From Plasmopara viticola (Eukaryota > Oomycota > Peronosporomycetes > Peronosporales > Peronosporaceae): 64,000 nucleotides of DNA. Positions 44,644 through 54,637 of this stretch are shown here, piece by piece; position 1 is the first letter of the stretch; every line of letters starts with the position of its first letter. Location: NCBI GenBank assembly GCA_001695595.3, contig MBPM02000001.1, positions 930,001-994,000 on the forward strand, in the 5' to 3' direction. A program made the translations under genes and the position numbers. Below the pieces are notes generated by a model. That model was not told the origin of the DNA, did no database searches, and saw only the letters and a list, made by a program, of their open reading frames with translations.

Positions 44644-47049
44644 ATGACGTCGCATCACCATCGGTCGGGGCCGCTCAAGCAAACGAATAAAAAGCACAAG
44701 ACGGGTCGGCATGAGTCCAAGACACTCGTCACGCGACGCTTGGGTGGCAAGGTCGAGCACCGTCGCGCCAGTGTCCGTAGCACGGGGACGAGCACTGGTC
44801 GGGGGCAGAAACTCGCGCGGTTGCAGCGGCAGACCCACGTGCGCGCGAGCAAACGAGAGGAACTCGTGCTTGCGCGTCGCTTTGGCCTCGGGAGTGTCTT
44901 TGGACCCCCGAAAATCATTGCCTTGATCGCACTGAGTCCGTCGGCCAACGTGGCTGAAATCTCCGAGAGCATTCTCGACGGCGCGACGAGCCTCGAAGAA
45001 CCGGCGCACGGCGCGCTCGGGCTCGAGAACTGCACCGTTGGCGTCTTTGGCCCTGCCAAGCAGAAACTCTGTGTCATCAACTGTGGCTGCCACCTCGTCG
45101 TGGCTCTCGACGCCGCCAAAGTCGCCGACATTGTGGTCTTTGTCCTGGCCGTGGACACTGGCGTGAGTGCCGAAGGACGTCGCGTCGTCTCGGCGCTCCG
45201 TGCCCAGGGCCTTCCGACGACCGTTGGCGTTTTGCAAGGAATCGACACGCAGCCCGTCAAGCGCCAAGCCGAGGTGAAGAAAGCCAGTCACAAGGTGTTC
45301 ACGGCCGAGTTTGGAGAGGGCGTCAAGGTGACGGTGGCCCACGTGCCGGGTCAGCTATTGCGTGCACTGCTCACGGCCTCGCCCAAGGTCATTCATTGGC
45401 GGGACGCCCGGTCGTACATGCTCGCGACGACGGCGACGTTCGTACAGGGCACCGAGGGCGCTTCGACGGGCGAGCTGCAGGTGACTGGCTACGTGCGCGG
45501 CAAGCCCCTGTCGGTGAACCAGCTGATCCATATCACCGATGTCGGTACGTTCCAGATGAGTCGCATCACCCGCGCGGCCGTACGCCACGTCCAGCGTGGC
45601 AAGCTGGACGCCGACATGAAGCCGACGCCTGCGCCGGCAGCGCCTCTCGACGATCTTGCCGGCGACCTGGCCACGGCGGACCCGGCCTTGCAGGAAGATC
45701 TGCAATTTGAAGCCGCGTACGATCCGTTTGCGTCCGAGCAGACGTGGCCCACGAACGAAGAACTGGCCGCGGCGGAAGTGGCCGCGAACGAGCGTTCGGG
45801 CACGCAAACAGCGTCGACGTACCAGGCGGTGTGGCTGACGGGAGACGATCAAGAGGACGAGATGAAGGCAGAGGAGGACGAAGCGGACGCGACGGTGAAT
45901 CAAGACTTTTGCAAGACAAGAGAAGAGGAACAAGACGAGAGCTTTATGGTAGACGAAGACGAGGACGTACGACAAAGCTGCCACGACCACGCCACCTACC
46001 GGTCGTTCCCGGATGAAGTGGACGTGCCCACCGAGCAGCCGGCGCGCGTCCGGTTTGCTCGCTACCGTGGCCTGAAATCGCTCCGGACGAGCGCGTGGGA
46101 CCCGAAAGAATCGCTGCCGTCCGACTATGCGCGATTGTTTCAATTCCACGACTTTGCCATGGTCCAGCGGCGTGCGCTTGCCCGTGGCCAAGCTGCCGAA
46201 CGGGCTTTGACCGACCACCGACGTCGCAACTCAAAGATCCAGCGCACGCGGTCCCGTGCTTCGTCCATGGCCATGGACGACGGCCACGCCAGTGCCAACA
46301 CATGGCTCGAAACCAACGCCTTGCCGTCCGAGTTTGGCGACCAAGGCTACGTGCCGTCGGGCATCTACGTGACGTTGCACCTGAAAGCAGTCGAGGTGGC
46401 CACGCTCCACGCACGCATCCAAGCGGGCCCCCTCGTCATGGGCGCCTTGTTAAAGCACGAAAACCGCTTGAGTGTGCTCAACTTTGCCGTGCAACGCGCC
46501 CCGTCGTTTGCAGGCGAGACGCTCAAGTCCAAAGACGACCTCGCGTTTCACTGTGGCTTTCGACGCTTCACGGGCAAACCCGTGTTTAGTGATCAAAGCC
46601 TAAAGAGCGCCCAGCACCTTTTCCAGCGCTATTTGCCGCCCACGGGATGGAGTGTCGCGACGGTCTTTGGTCCCGTCACGTTCCAGCCGGCGTCCGTGCT
46701 GCTCTTTACCCCGCACGGCGACCTCGTCGCTTCCGGGCCGTTGCAATCCGTCAATCCCGACCGCATTGTGCTCAAGCGCGTCGTGCTCACGGGGACGCCC
46801 GTCAAGGTCAAGAAACGCAAAGCCGTCGTCCGCGCCATGTTTCACGCCCCGGACGACATTCGATGGTTCCAGCCGGTCGAGCTCACGACCAAGCACGGCC
46901 TGACGGGGCACATTAAAGAGTCGCTTGGCACGCACGGGGACTTCAAAGCGGTTTTTAACAAACCCATCAAACAGCACGACACTGTCTGTCTCCACTTGTA
47001 TAAACGCGTCTACCCAAAGTTCCCGACCGAAAAGCAGCTCGTACCCTAA
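44644..47049 (+). CDS. TSR1: TSR1, 40S ribosome assembly factor
   Basis: 801 residues, single exon. The ATG at 44644 gives the characteristic N-terminus (MTSHHHRSGPLKQTNKKHKT). A GTPase-like domain that has lost its nucleotide motifs follows (about 75-225, PPKIIALIALSPSANVAEIS). Next comes the AARP2CN domain (about 225-310, WRDARSYMLATTATF then ELQVTGYVRGKPLSVNQLIH), an acidic stretch (about 400-445, DDQEDEMKAEEDEADATV), and the Bms1/Tsr1 C-terminal region (about 470-790, RYRGLKSLRTSAWDPKESLP, GVLALLK-like GALLKHENRLSVLNFAVQR, IKRVVLTG-like LKRVVLTGTPVKVKKRKAVV). TSR1 binds late pre-40S particles and blocks premature subunit joining. The paralogue Bms1 has an intact GTPase and is longer, so TSR1 is the better fit. 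Confidence 0.93.
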   Translation: MTSHHHRSGPLKQTNKKHKTGRHESKTLVTRRLGGKVEHRRASVRSTGTSTGRGQKLARLQRQTHVRASKREELVLARRFGLGSVFGPPKIIALIALSPSANVAEISESILDGATSLEEPAHGALGLENCTVGVFGPAKQKLCVINCGCHLVVALDAAKVADIVVFVLAVDTGVSAEGRRVVSALRAQGLPTTVGVLQGIDTQPVKRQAEVKKASHKVFTAEFGEGVKVTVAHVPGQLLRALLTASPKVIHWRDARSYMLATTATFVQGTEGASTGELQVTGYVRGKPLSVNQLIHITDVGTFQMSRITRAAVRHVQRGKLDADMKPTPAPAAPLDDLAGDLATADPALQEDLQFEAAYDPFASEQTWPTNEELAAAEVAANERSGTQTASTYQAVWLTGDDQEDEMKAEEDEADATVNQDFCKTREEEQDESFMVDEDEDVRQSCHDHATYRSFPDEVDVPTEQPARVRFARYRGLKSLRTSAWDPKESLPSDYARLFQFHDFAMVQRRALARGQAAERALTDHRRRNSKIQRTRSRASSMAMDDGHASANTWLETNALPSEFGDQGYVPSGIYVTLHLKAVEVATLHARIQAGPLVMGALLKHENRLSVLNFAVQRAPSFAGETLKSKDDLAFHCGFRRFTGKPVFSDQSLKSAQHLFQRYLPPTGWSVATVFGPVTFQPASVLLFTPHGDLVASGPLQSVNPDRIVLKRVVLTGTPVKVKKRKAVVRAMFHAPDDIRWFQPVELTTKHGLTGHIKESLGTHGDFKAVFNKPIKQHDTVCLHLYKRVYPKFPTEKQLVP

Positions 47050-47139
47050 GTCAATACACATCCCGCCGCGCGCCGACCCGACGTGTTGTTAGTCGCTTGT
47101 ATCCTCTCCCTCTCCCTCCCCCTCCTCCCTTGCCTCGCC

Positions 47140-49626
47140 TTACTCCCGCCGTCGCTTGCGTGCGAGCGCCTCCTCTTCATGAACGCGGCCACTCGCTTCT
47201 CGTGTACGAATCGACCCCCGCCGGTCACGTCCTTGGACCCACACTACCAGAGTGTCCACTAGAAACCGCGCCACGCCTTCGTGCAGGCCACCCCACCTCA
47301 AGAGATGGCAAAGCAACCGCTTTAAACGCTCGTCGCTCGCGTCTTCCGTCTCGAGTGCCGCGCCGCGGGCATAGTCTCGAAGTTGACGGACGACTTGGTG
47401 CATCATGGTGCGCAAGGCAGCGGCACTGCTCGACCCGAACGCAGCAGCGCGGCTCGCCGACGTCGCGCGGACGAGCAGGTCGACGACCTCAGATAAAAAC
47501 GGCCGAACCAGCCGCAGCAGTTCGTCCCCCACGGCCATCCGCCGGTCGGCCGGGCCCCCAATCTCATTCCGTACACCGGCCGGCACGGCCTGGTCGCGCA
47601 ACAAGCGCTCGAGGGCCGTTGCCAACTCGTGTACCCACGTCCGGAGGTTCGGGCGCGTCACACGCGGCACGTCCACGCCACTAAACAATGCAAAGCCAAT
47701 GTGCGCGAGCACGTGGTGGAGGTGCACGGGATCCCCCGCCAGGACGCCATACAGCGTCGAAACCGGCAACTCGTTCGTGACGCGACTGACAAAGTCGGCG
47801 AAATTCCACGTGGTGGTCGCGTGGCTGCCACCAAGTCCTGCTGCCAGAGAGAACGGGAGCACGACCGAAGACACGAGGGGGAAGTCCATGCCCGCGATGG
47901 ACACGTGGGCATTGGCGGGGGGGACGGACGTCGTGACTTGGTGCGGCGCGCCATCGGCATCTGCGCGTCGCCATTGCGCCACCGCGTCCATGGAACGCGT
48001 CGGTCCAAAAGACGATGGAGCCGTGGTACTGGCCAAGCTCATCAAGGTACGTGGCAGATGGACACTCGATCGAGTGGACGCGAGCGCCGCACTGCCCGGT
48101 ACAGGGGGCGCGGCACCGGGCCGGTCGGGTCGTACCTCGGTTGCATTGATCCGAAAGCGAAGGCGTGGTCTCGACGCCGTGAGTGCACTCTGGGCATCCA
48201 AGCGTGCCCCACGCGTCAGTCGTGGCAACGCGTCCCCTCCAGTCCCTGGTCCGCCGCTCGCGTCAAGGAGAGAGGCCGCGTCCGCTTCGTCCGCTCCTCG
48301 CGTCCCGCCACTTGGAGATGGACTGGCGTGGCGCGCACGCTCGCCCGCCTGCACTGCTTGCCGAACAAAGGCATGTCGAGCCATACTCGCCAGGAGTTCA
48401 ATCGATTCGCCAATCGTCGTTAGCACCTCAATGGTGCGACTGACGTGGCGAGGAGACATGGATGGTTCGGGCACGGGGGGACTAGTGGACGTATCACCTG
48501 AGCTACTGGAATGTACCCCAACTGGACCCGTCGGATCGGCCGGCGGTACAGTACCTCCCGGTGGTACCCCCCCGACGGATTCACTCGCGCGGTCGCGTTG
48601 GGCCAAAGCCGTTGCGAGTAAACGCAGCTGTGGCCCAAAGCGGTGCACGAGCGTCAACAACATTTCCACCTGTTGCTGCACTTCGCTCAACGCCGCAGGG
48701 GGATCTTCGGATGCGATTGGAGCAGGAGGCACTTCAAGTGCCGCGTCGTCGAGCGTCGCTCGAACCGACTGGAGACGCAGCCCCATACGGGCACGGAGCG
48801 ATAGCTGGCGTTCAGCAGAGGACAACGCGCGTCGGCCAAAGCGCGACCGGCCCGCTCCCTCCCGATTTCGGTGATGACGGCGCAAAGCTCTTGCCGTCGC
48901 TGCGTGCATCTCCGCCGCCGCCGCAGGGGTACCATTGCCCATGGCGTCACGTACCACCATGGAACGACGTGTACCACGCGCTGCAGCAGTCAGATCACCG
49001 CCCTCGGTTCCAGTACCACTTTCATTGACCTGCGTGACAAAGTTCGCAATCATGGAATTAAGAAAAGGCATGGTCACTTCGGTACCATCAGGTACCGCGA
49101 TCGTGGCACCCATGAGGACTGGACCAGTGCGGCCAGGGCGGCCCATGGTCGGGTCCGGTTCGTCGTTATCTCTCTGTAAAGGTGGAGGCGACGGCGGGTA
49201 CGCGCTAACGCCAGAGTGTACGGGAAGCGACGCGCGTTCAAACGGATCAGGCCTTGCACTCGATGCAATTGTACCAGTCCCGTCCGGATTCGAGTCCACC
49301 GTCAAAGTCGAGGCCTGATTCGCTGCGTCATTCGATGGCAGAGCCCGTACGACCAAATGCAGGACGTGCCCGTCCTCGAGCGCATAGGCAGCCAGTGGCT
49401 GGTCGTTTTTCAGTACGCGACCACGGTAAATGAGTCGCTGGCGGGCCAGCGTGACGCCCGTCTCGACCGCCACGACTTCCTTGAGCTGTGGTACCGACGC
49501 GGTGGCACAAATCGTGATTGGGTACGTCTTTTGATCCAGTGTACGGACCTTGAGCGAAAGTTGCGCGTTTTCCAACGGCACAGGTGGCTCCGCCACGGGT
49601 TCTGGCTCGGCGGGGGACGTCCTCAT
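47140..49626 (-). CDS. BAG6/scythe-like large ubiquitin-domain protein
   Basis: 828 residues from the ATG at 49626. The frame stays open for 111 more codons upstream, but that part covers the palindrome-rich promoter and lacks protein character. The N-terminal ubiquitin-like domain is at about 22-94 (QLSLKVRTLDQKTYPITICA then [33 protein letters not shown]). The rest is low-complexity, Pro/Ser/Gly/Arg-rich with scattered helices, and it ends in a basic EALARKRRRE, a likely nuclear signal. This layout matches BAG6/scythe, the cytosolic holdase that hands tail-anchored proteins to GET factors and defective proteins to the proteasome. The GET-binding C-terminus cannot be verified by eye, so ubiquilin-like or other large UBL proteins remain possible. 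High G+C coding. Convergent with TSR1 (90 bp between stops). Confidence 0.7.
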   Translation of the reverse strand: MRTSPAEPEPVAEPPVPLENAQLSLKVRTLDQKTYPITICATASVPQLKEVVAVETGVTLARQRLIYRGRVLKNDQPLAAYALEDGHVLHLVVRALPSNDAANQASTLTVDSNPDGTGTIASSARPDPFERASLPVHSGVSAYPPSPPPLQRDNDEPDPTMGRPGRTGPVLMGATIAVPDGTEVTMPFLNSMIANFVTQVNESGTGTEGGDLTAAARGTRRSMVVRDAMGNGTPAAAAEMHAATARALRRHHRNREGAGRSRFGRRALSSAERQLSLRARMGLRLQSVRATLDDAALEVPPAPIASEDPPAALSEVQQQVEMLLTLVHRFGPQLRLLATALAQRDRASESVGGVPPGGTVPPADPTGPVGVHSSSSGDTSTSPPVPEPSMSPRHVSRTIEVLTTIGESIELLASMARHAFVRQAVQAGERARHASPSPSGGTRGADEADAASLLDASGGPGTGGDALPRLTRGARLDAQSALTASRPRLRFRINATEVRPDRPGAAPPVPGSAALASTRSSVHLPRTLMSLASTTAPSSFGPTRSMDAVAQWRRADADGAPHQVTTSVPPANAHVSIAGMDFPLVSSVVLPFSLAAGLGGSHATTTWNFADFVSRVTNELPVSTLYGVLAGDPVHLHHVLAHIGFALFSGVDVPRVTRPNLRTWVHELATALERLLRDQAVPAGVRNEIGGPADRRMAVGDELLRLVRPFLSEVVDLLVRATSASRAAAFGSSSAAALRTMMHQVVRQLRDYARGAALETEDASDERLKRLLCHLLRWGGLHEGVARFLVDTLVVWVQGRDRRGSIRTREASGRVHEEEALARKRRRE

Positions 49627-50170
49627 AGCTCGCTCGGGTCTGCGTCGCCTTGCCTTGAGCAATGAAGCGAACGGATTAGACGCAAGTGCAGTTGGGCGAA
49701 AGGCGGCACGGATTGGTAAGGTACCGGTACATCTAGTGAGAGTCCGGTACATGTGGTTTTTGCCCTCAACTTGCAAGTGTACACGTACCGGTACCGTGAG
49801 TAATGTAACGGATGGCGTAGAGTATCCAGCCAATGACAGGGGCCGTTGGATCGCAATTTTGACAATTTTACGCAAGAGTTGGAAATGAACGCAATCTTTG
49901 TGAGTAATGTACCGGTACATGTCATGCTGAGTATACCGACTGGTCGACGATAGATACACAAAGCCGATACCGGTTGGCTTCGTGTATAGAAGTCTTGGGT
50001 ATTAGGAACTTAATCGGGTTTATACCAGTTTGCAAATGAGATCGAATGCGATTGAAAGTAGGACTGGTGCCACAATAAATAAACTGTGTTCAAGGAAGGC
50101 ACAAGGAAAGATTATGAGTCCATTTATGCGATAAAGGCGCTTACGGCACCGACAACTCCTTGAACCAGTC
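49627..50170. promoter_or_regulatory. GTACCGGTAC palindrome cluster upstream of the BAG6-like gene
   Basis: Three perfect copies of the 10-bp palindrome GTACCGGTAC occur at 49721, 49785 and 49909, with a half copy at 49744 (CCGGTAC) and a related GATACCGGTT near 49970. They lie 95-290 bp before the BAG6-like ATG. A nearly identical motif (GTACCGGTA) sits inside both LTRs of the neighbouring copia element. The remainder of this stretch, up to the LTR at 50171, holds no gene. Confidence 0.6.
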
Positions 50171-50388
50171 TGTTAAAGAACCGATGTTTTGACCAGCAGC
50201 TTAGTACCGGTAAGCTTCCAGTACTGATACCGGTCAACGTTGCGACCAAGCAAGCGCACTCAAGATGATTGCGCCCGGAATATAAGTCGTTCTAATTGGC
50301 TTAGAGGTAACAAGTAGTTGCGAACTAAGGTCTTTGAAGATGTCTACTTTGCAATTTGCGAACTAGTGTCCAAGCAACATTTTCAATT
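50171..50388 (+). repeat. copia 5' LTR (about 218 bp)
   Basis: Starts TGTTAAAG and ends near TTTTCAATT. Compared with the 3' LTR it lacks a segment containing TGACGTCA and two of three roughly 24-bp internal repeats. The boundaries are approximate because the copies are diverged. Confidence 0.7.
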
Positions 50389-50449
50389 GATTATGAGGCC
50401 AAGCCCCACCGAATCTGCCTTCCTACCCCCTGACTCTGCCTTCGCCACC

Positions 50450-50673
50450 ATGGACGCATCTACGCCATGCCGGGTCAACAAGTTCGACGGCACCAACTTC
50501 AGCAACTAGAATTTAGGATGCAGGTGATGTTGAAGGAGAAAGATCTGTGGGACGCGGCAAGTGGCGAGATCAAGCTGGAGCAATGCGTCACCTCGCTGGG
50601 CCGAGGAACCTTCAAGAGGAAGTCACGCAAGGCGCTTGCGATCATCTGTCTTGCGATCCACTGGTTCGTTTAG
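50450..50673 (+). pseudogene. copia gag remnant
   Basis: The ATG at 50450 is in a strong CCACCATGG context and opens a copia gag (MDASTPCRVNKFDGTNFSN). A TAG replaces the expected Trp codon directly after, and the frame resumes with EFRMQVMLKEKDLWDAASGE. Further gag-like text in other frames follows to about 51000. It is nonfunctional. Confidence 0.75.
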
Positions 50674-51259
50674 CGACTGGCGCGCATGATGTATGGTCAA
50701 GGCTCGAGAGACATTTTAAAAAGGAGAGCCTCGCCAATCGACTCTTACTTCGTCGGCATTCCCTGACCGCAACAATAAATTAAGGGGATGATGTGCTTCA
50801 GCACATTAACAAGTTAAAGCCACTAGCGGAGCAGCTTGATGCGATCGGGGCTCCGGTCAGTGAGGACGACCTAGTTATCACGCTTCTGAGTATTTTGAGT
50901 GACTTATATCAATTTCCCATTTCGGCACTGGGGTCACGTGCTGTTTCATTGACGTGTGAGCTCGTGACGTCTCGGATACTACATAGGGCATGAAGCACAA
51001 GAAACAAGGCGGCGGCATCGATGAAGCCGCACATAGCAAAGGGCAAGCGTTCACGGTCAATGATAGCAACAAGCGCAAAGGACGTCTTTTGTAGGCAAAG
51101 ACAAGTGGTTCTTGCCATTACTGTAGGAAACAAGGTCATTGGATTGCCAAGTGTCCCGAGCAAATTCGCGACAGTGCGGAGCAGCTAAGGCCACACTGAG
51201 CAAATGGCGCACAAGCTGATAATGATTCTTGCGAATTTCTGTTTTCGGTGGGTGGTGAC

Positions 51260-52474
51260 TCAAGTACTACCAAGTTAAGCCGTGTTTGGCTGGTAGACTC
51301 GGGTGCGATTTAGCATTAGACGTACTCAGAGATTGTAGGATGAACTACAAGGCCATGTCTCCGGGAGACGTGCATCTTGCTGATGACGGTATTGCTAGAG
51401 CGGTCAAAATGGGTGACATAGTTATGTTAATGCAAATACCATGTGGAATCAAGAAAGGTGTGCTGACAAGTGTGTGGCATATTTCGAAGCTTCTGCGAAA
51501 TTCGTTTTCAGTGGACTGTATTACGAGAGGTGTTGGACCAATTATTTTTGGGCGAGATGGTTGCTTTGCTAATGCAAAAGGTTTGCAATGGAAGCTTGAT
51601 GTGCGAGAAGAAAGAGGATTGTTTAAGCTGTGCATGACAACATTTCACGCTGAACTGACGTATGTGACAAGTTCGATGGGATGCCATGGGGACACCAATT
51701 CGTTATTCTGGCACCTTCGACTTGGTCACATAGGCTTTAGTAAATCAGATGCCATTGTGAAAAAGAAGTATGGAACTGATGTTGACATTGTGTCTTTCAA
51801 GCAGTGAGAGGCGTGTAACGGATGTTCACTTGGGAAATAAACGCGTACAAGCTACATCTAGTCATCCCCTGACCGTGATAAACAAGTGCTGGAGGTCATT
51901 TGCAGTTATGTTTGTGGCCTCATGCAAATGCCGACTTATAGTGGAAAGCACTATTTTGTTGCATTTATTGACGACAAGTCACACTTTTGTATGGTGTACT
52001 TGCTGCGCAACAAATCCGAAGTCGCTGCCAAGATTGCTGAATATGTTGCGCTTGCTGAAACCCGGATATCGAGTAAAGTCGCTTCGCAGGGACAATAGTA
52101 GACAAATTACATCGCACACAATGGCCAGGTTTTGTAGTGACCGGGAGATCGCTCAAATGTTTACCCCGTCGCACACTCCACAGCTGAATGGAGTGGCTGA
52201 GCGCATGATCCGAACGTTGGTTGAGTGCGCGAGGTGCATAATGAAACACGCTGGATTATCAAAAGCTTACTGTGGCGAAGCAATTATGACTGCTGTGTTT
52301 CTACGCAATCGTTGTTTTGAACGCGCTGTTTTTCACGACAAGTCACCTCACCAAATTTGGACCGCTAAAAAGCCATTGCTGGCAAACCTTAAGGTGTTTG
52401 TTGTCACGCGTTCGTCACGGTTCCCAAAGAAAAATGCACCAAATTTGATGCAAGGTCGGTGCGTTGTCGCTTAA
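51260..52474 (+). pseudogene. copia protease and integrase remnant
   Basis: Protease signature VWLVDSGA near 51280 is followed by a stop. The open frame 51286-51807 carries the gag-pre-integrase block (SLFWHLRLGHIGFSKSD). 51770-52474 carries the integrase core with SHTPQLNGVAERMIRTLVEC and the downstream block PHQIWTAKKPLLANLKVF. Frames change several times. Confidence 0.8.
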
Positions 52475-53149
52475 TCGGTTATGCCGAACATGAAAAAGCG
52501 TATCGTTTTGCGGAACTACAAACGTGTCGTGTGCTAGTCAGTCGCGACGCCAAGTTTATGGAAACGGTTTTTAAAACTGGAATGCGCGACCACTGCAATA
52601 AATAAATTGTCATCGAAGATGACGAAGAAGCTGGTAGAGAATCACAAGATGGAGAGGCAACTACTCCCCATGTCGACGGTGAGGTTGGCAGGAAACGACA
52701 CTAACGAAAGAAAGTGTTTGAGAGAGCAAAAAAAAATACCAAGAATTGAGCGACCTACAACCTTCAGTCCAGGTCGTGGGCTCGAAGAGATGTCGGCAGC
52801 AGCACAAGACTGCTCTAGTGCCGAGGCGATTTACGTCTTGGATTTGGTTGGAGAAATGCCGACGCAGTTAAGTGGAAGGAAGCGTGTGACTCGGAGGATA
52901 AGTCACTGCATAAAAATCAAACTTGGGAGATTGCGTCACTGCCGGAAGGACGCAAGAGAATTGGATGTAGATGGATTCTTTTTGTGTGAAAGAGAATCAA
53001 GACGAAATGATTGAAAGGTTAAAGTCTCGTCTTGTAACCAAAGGCTTTTCACAGAAGTACGGCATCGACTTTGAATGAAACGATTGCACCGATGGCCAAG
53101 TTCACTAGGTTCGGTTTCTGCTTAGTCTTGTTGCCAAGTACAACGTCAG

Positions 53150-54258
53150 ACTGCATCAGATGGACGTCAAGACAGCCTCCCTTCACGGGTTGTTAGATGA
53201 AGACATATACTCTAGCAGCCGACGGCTTTGTGAATCAAGAGCACCCAGATTGTGTTCGCAAGCTTTAGCGGTCACTATACGGCCTGAAACAGTCACCTCG
53301 CATTTTATTGACAAACTCGTGCTTAAGCTGGGATTCAAAAAGTGTGAGTCAGACCACTGCATTTACTTGATGCGAAACGACCAAGCCAGAATCTTTGTGG
53401 CTCTTTACGTTGATGATTTAGTACTCGTAAGCAGCAGTGTCAAACTTCTGCAAATACAAAGCAATCATTAATGATAGTTTTGAAATGACTAATATGGGCC
53501 AGCTCAATGCTTTTCGGGATCGAAATTGAGCAAGACATGACAAGTGTATCTGTTACGATGCGGAAGAATAAGTTTGCAAGTGACATTTTGCACAAGCATG
53601 CCAGTAATTCGGTCAAGATGATCCAAGATTCCAGCCTCAAGCTGATAAAGAGTTGTGACGTGACCATGGCTGATGTACACTTATCGAAATGCAGTAGGCT
53701 GCATCATGTATCTTGTGATGTATACTCTACCAGACCTCGCAGAAGTAGTAGGCGTACTCAGCCAATTTGCGGCAGATCTATGTCCGACCAATCGGCAAGC
53801 GCACAAGTGGGTTTCTAGGTACATCAAGGTACAAGGACACACGATGTTGAATTTCAAGCGGGTTGCAATGGTGGGTTTCGAGGTTACTCGGATGTAGACT
53901 AGGCTGGAGATATTGCGACAAGATGAAGCACGCGCGGCGAAGCGTTTACGATGAATGGCGGATGCATTTGCTGGAGAAGCAGAAGCAACGCACGGTGGCG
54001 CTGTCATCTACCGAAGATAAATACATGGCGCTATCAAAAGCGACACGAGAGGCTACATGGCCGAAGGTTTTCTTGTGCGAATTGGGTGAGATGACAACTG
54101 ATGAAGCAGTTACAGTTTCCGAGGACAATCAAGGCTTCATTGCGCTGGCCGAGAGCCCGGAGTGTCACAAGCGCATCAAGCACATTAATATTCGATATCT
54201 TTTTGTTTGCAAAAAGGTAGAAGATGGCCAAGGATGTGTTACAGTATTGCTGACATGA
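53150..54258 (+). pseudogene. copia reverse transcriptase and RNase H remnant
   Basis: Fragments include MDVKTASLHGLLDEDIY (reverse-transcriptase entry), ARIFVALYVDDLVLVSSS (YVDD active site) and LSKCSRLHHVSCD. The RNase H end is the best-kept block (KQRTVALSSTEDKYMALSKA, then DNQGFIALAESPECHKRIKH). Stops and shifts separate them. Confidence 0.8.
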
Positions 54259-54346
54259 TGACCAAGCCAATCAGTGCTGTGCGGTTTCAAAGATTCTGGA
54301 ACAAGTTGGGCATCAAGTCACCAAGTGCTGACGAGTCGAGTGGGAG

Positions 54347-54637
54347 TGTCGGAGATACGACGCCTTGACCATAAGTACAGTACCGGTAAGCTACCGGTCA
54401 ACTTTGCCAAGCAACAGTGACGTCATGGATAGGCGGTTGGACAGGCGCACTCAAGATCATTGCGCCCGGATGGGAAGATGATTGCTTCCGAATGGTAAGA
54501 TGATTGCACCTGGATGGTAAGTCGTTCTGACTGGATAAATGATTGGCTTAGAGGTAGCAAAAAGTTGCGAACCAAAGACCTTGAATATATTCACTTTGCA
54601 TTTTGCCAACTAATGCCCAAGCAACATTTTCAATTCA
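54347..54637 (+). repeat. copia 3' LTR (about 291 bp)
   Basis: Begins TGTCGGAG straight after the purine tract. It contains GTACCGGTA at 54380, a perfect TGACGTCA at 54418-54425 and three imperfect repeats of about 24 bp around GATGATTGC at 54450-54520. The first and third features are partly or wholly missing from the 5' LTR. Confidence 0.7.

Larger units (their letters stand above)
50171..54637 (+). mobile_element. Decayed Ty1/copia LTR retrotransposon
   Basis: The 5' LTR is about 50171-50388 and the 3' LTR about 54347-54637. Both start TGT and share blocks such as TTGACCA, ACCGGTAAGC, CGCACTCAAGAT, TTGCGCCCGGA, TTGGCTTAGAGGTA and AAGCAACATTTTCAATT. A purine tract (GAGTGGGAG) precedes the 3' LTR. 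The inside reads in copia order: gag (ATG 50450), protease (VWLVDSGA), gag-pre-integrase (FWHLRLGHIGFSK), integrase, reverse transcriptase (VALYVDDLVLVSSS), RNase H (QRTVALSSTEDKYMALSKAT). Gag is stopped at codon 18, where TGG has become TAG, and many further stops and frameshifts follow. No clear target-site duplication or primer-binding site was found. LTR divergence points to an old insertion. Confidence 0.9.

Noticed and set aside
47405..48874. 489-codon plus-strand open frame
   Set aside because: Antisense of the high-G+C BAG6-like gene; its Arg/Ser/Thr-rich text has no domain and the opposite frame has the ubiquitin-like domain.
49627..49959. N-terminal 111-codon extension of the BAG6-like protein
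   Set aside because: The stretch overlaps the GTACCGGTAC palindromes, lacks protein-like composition, and the ubiquitin-like domain starts shortly after the ATG at 49626.
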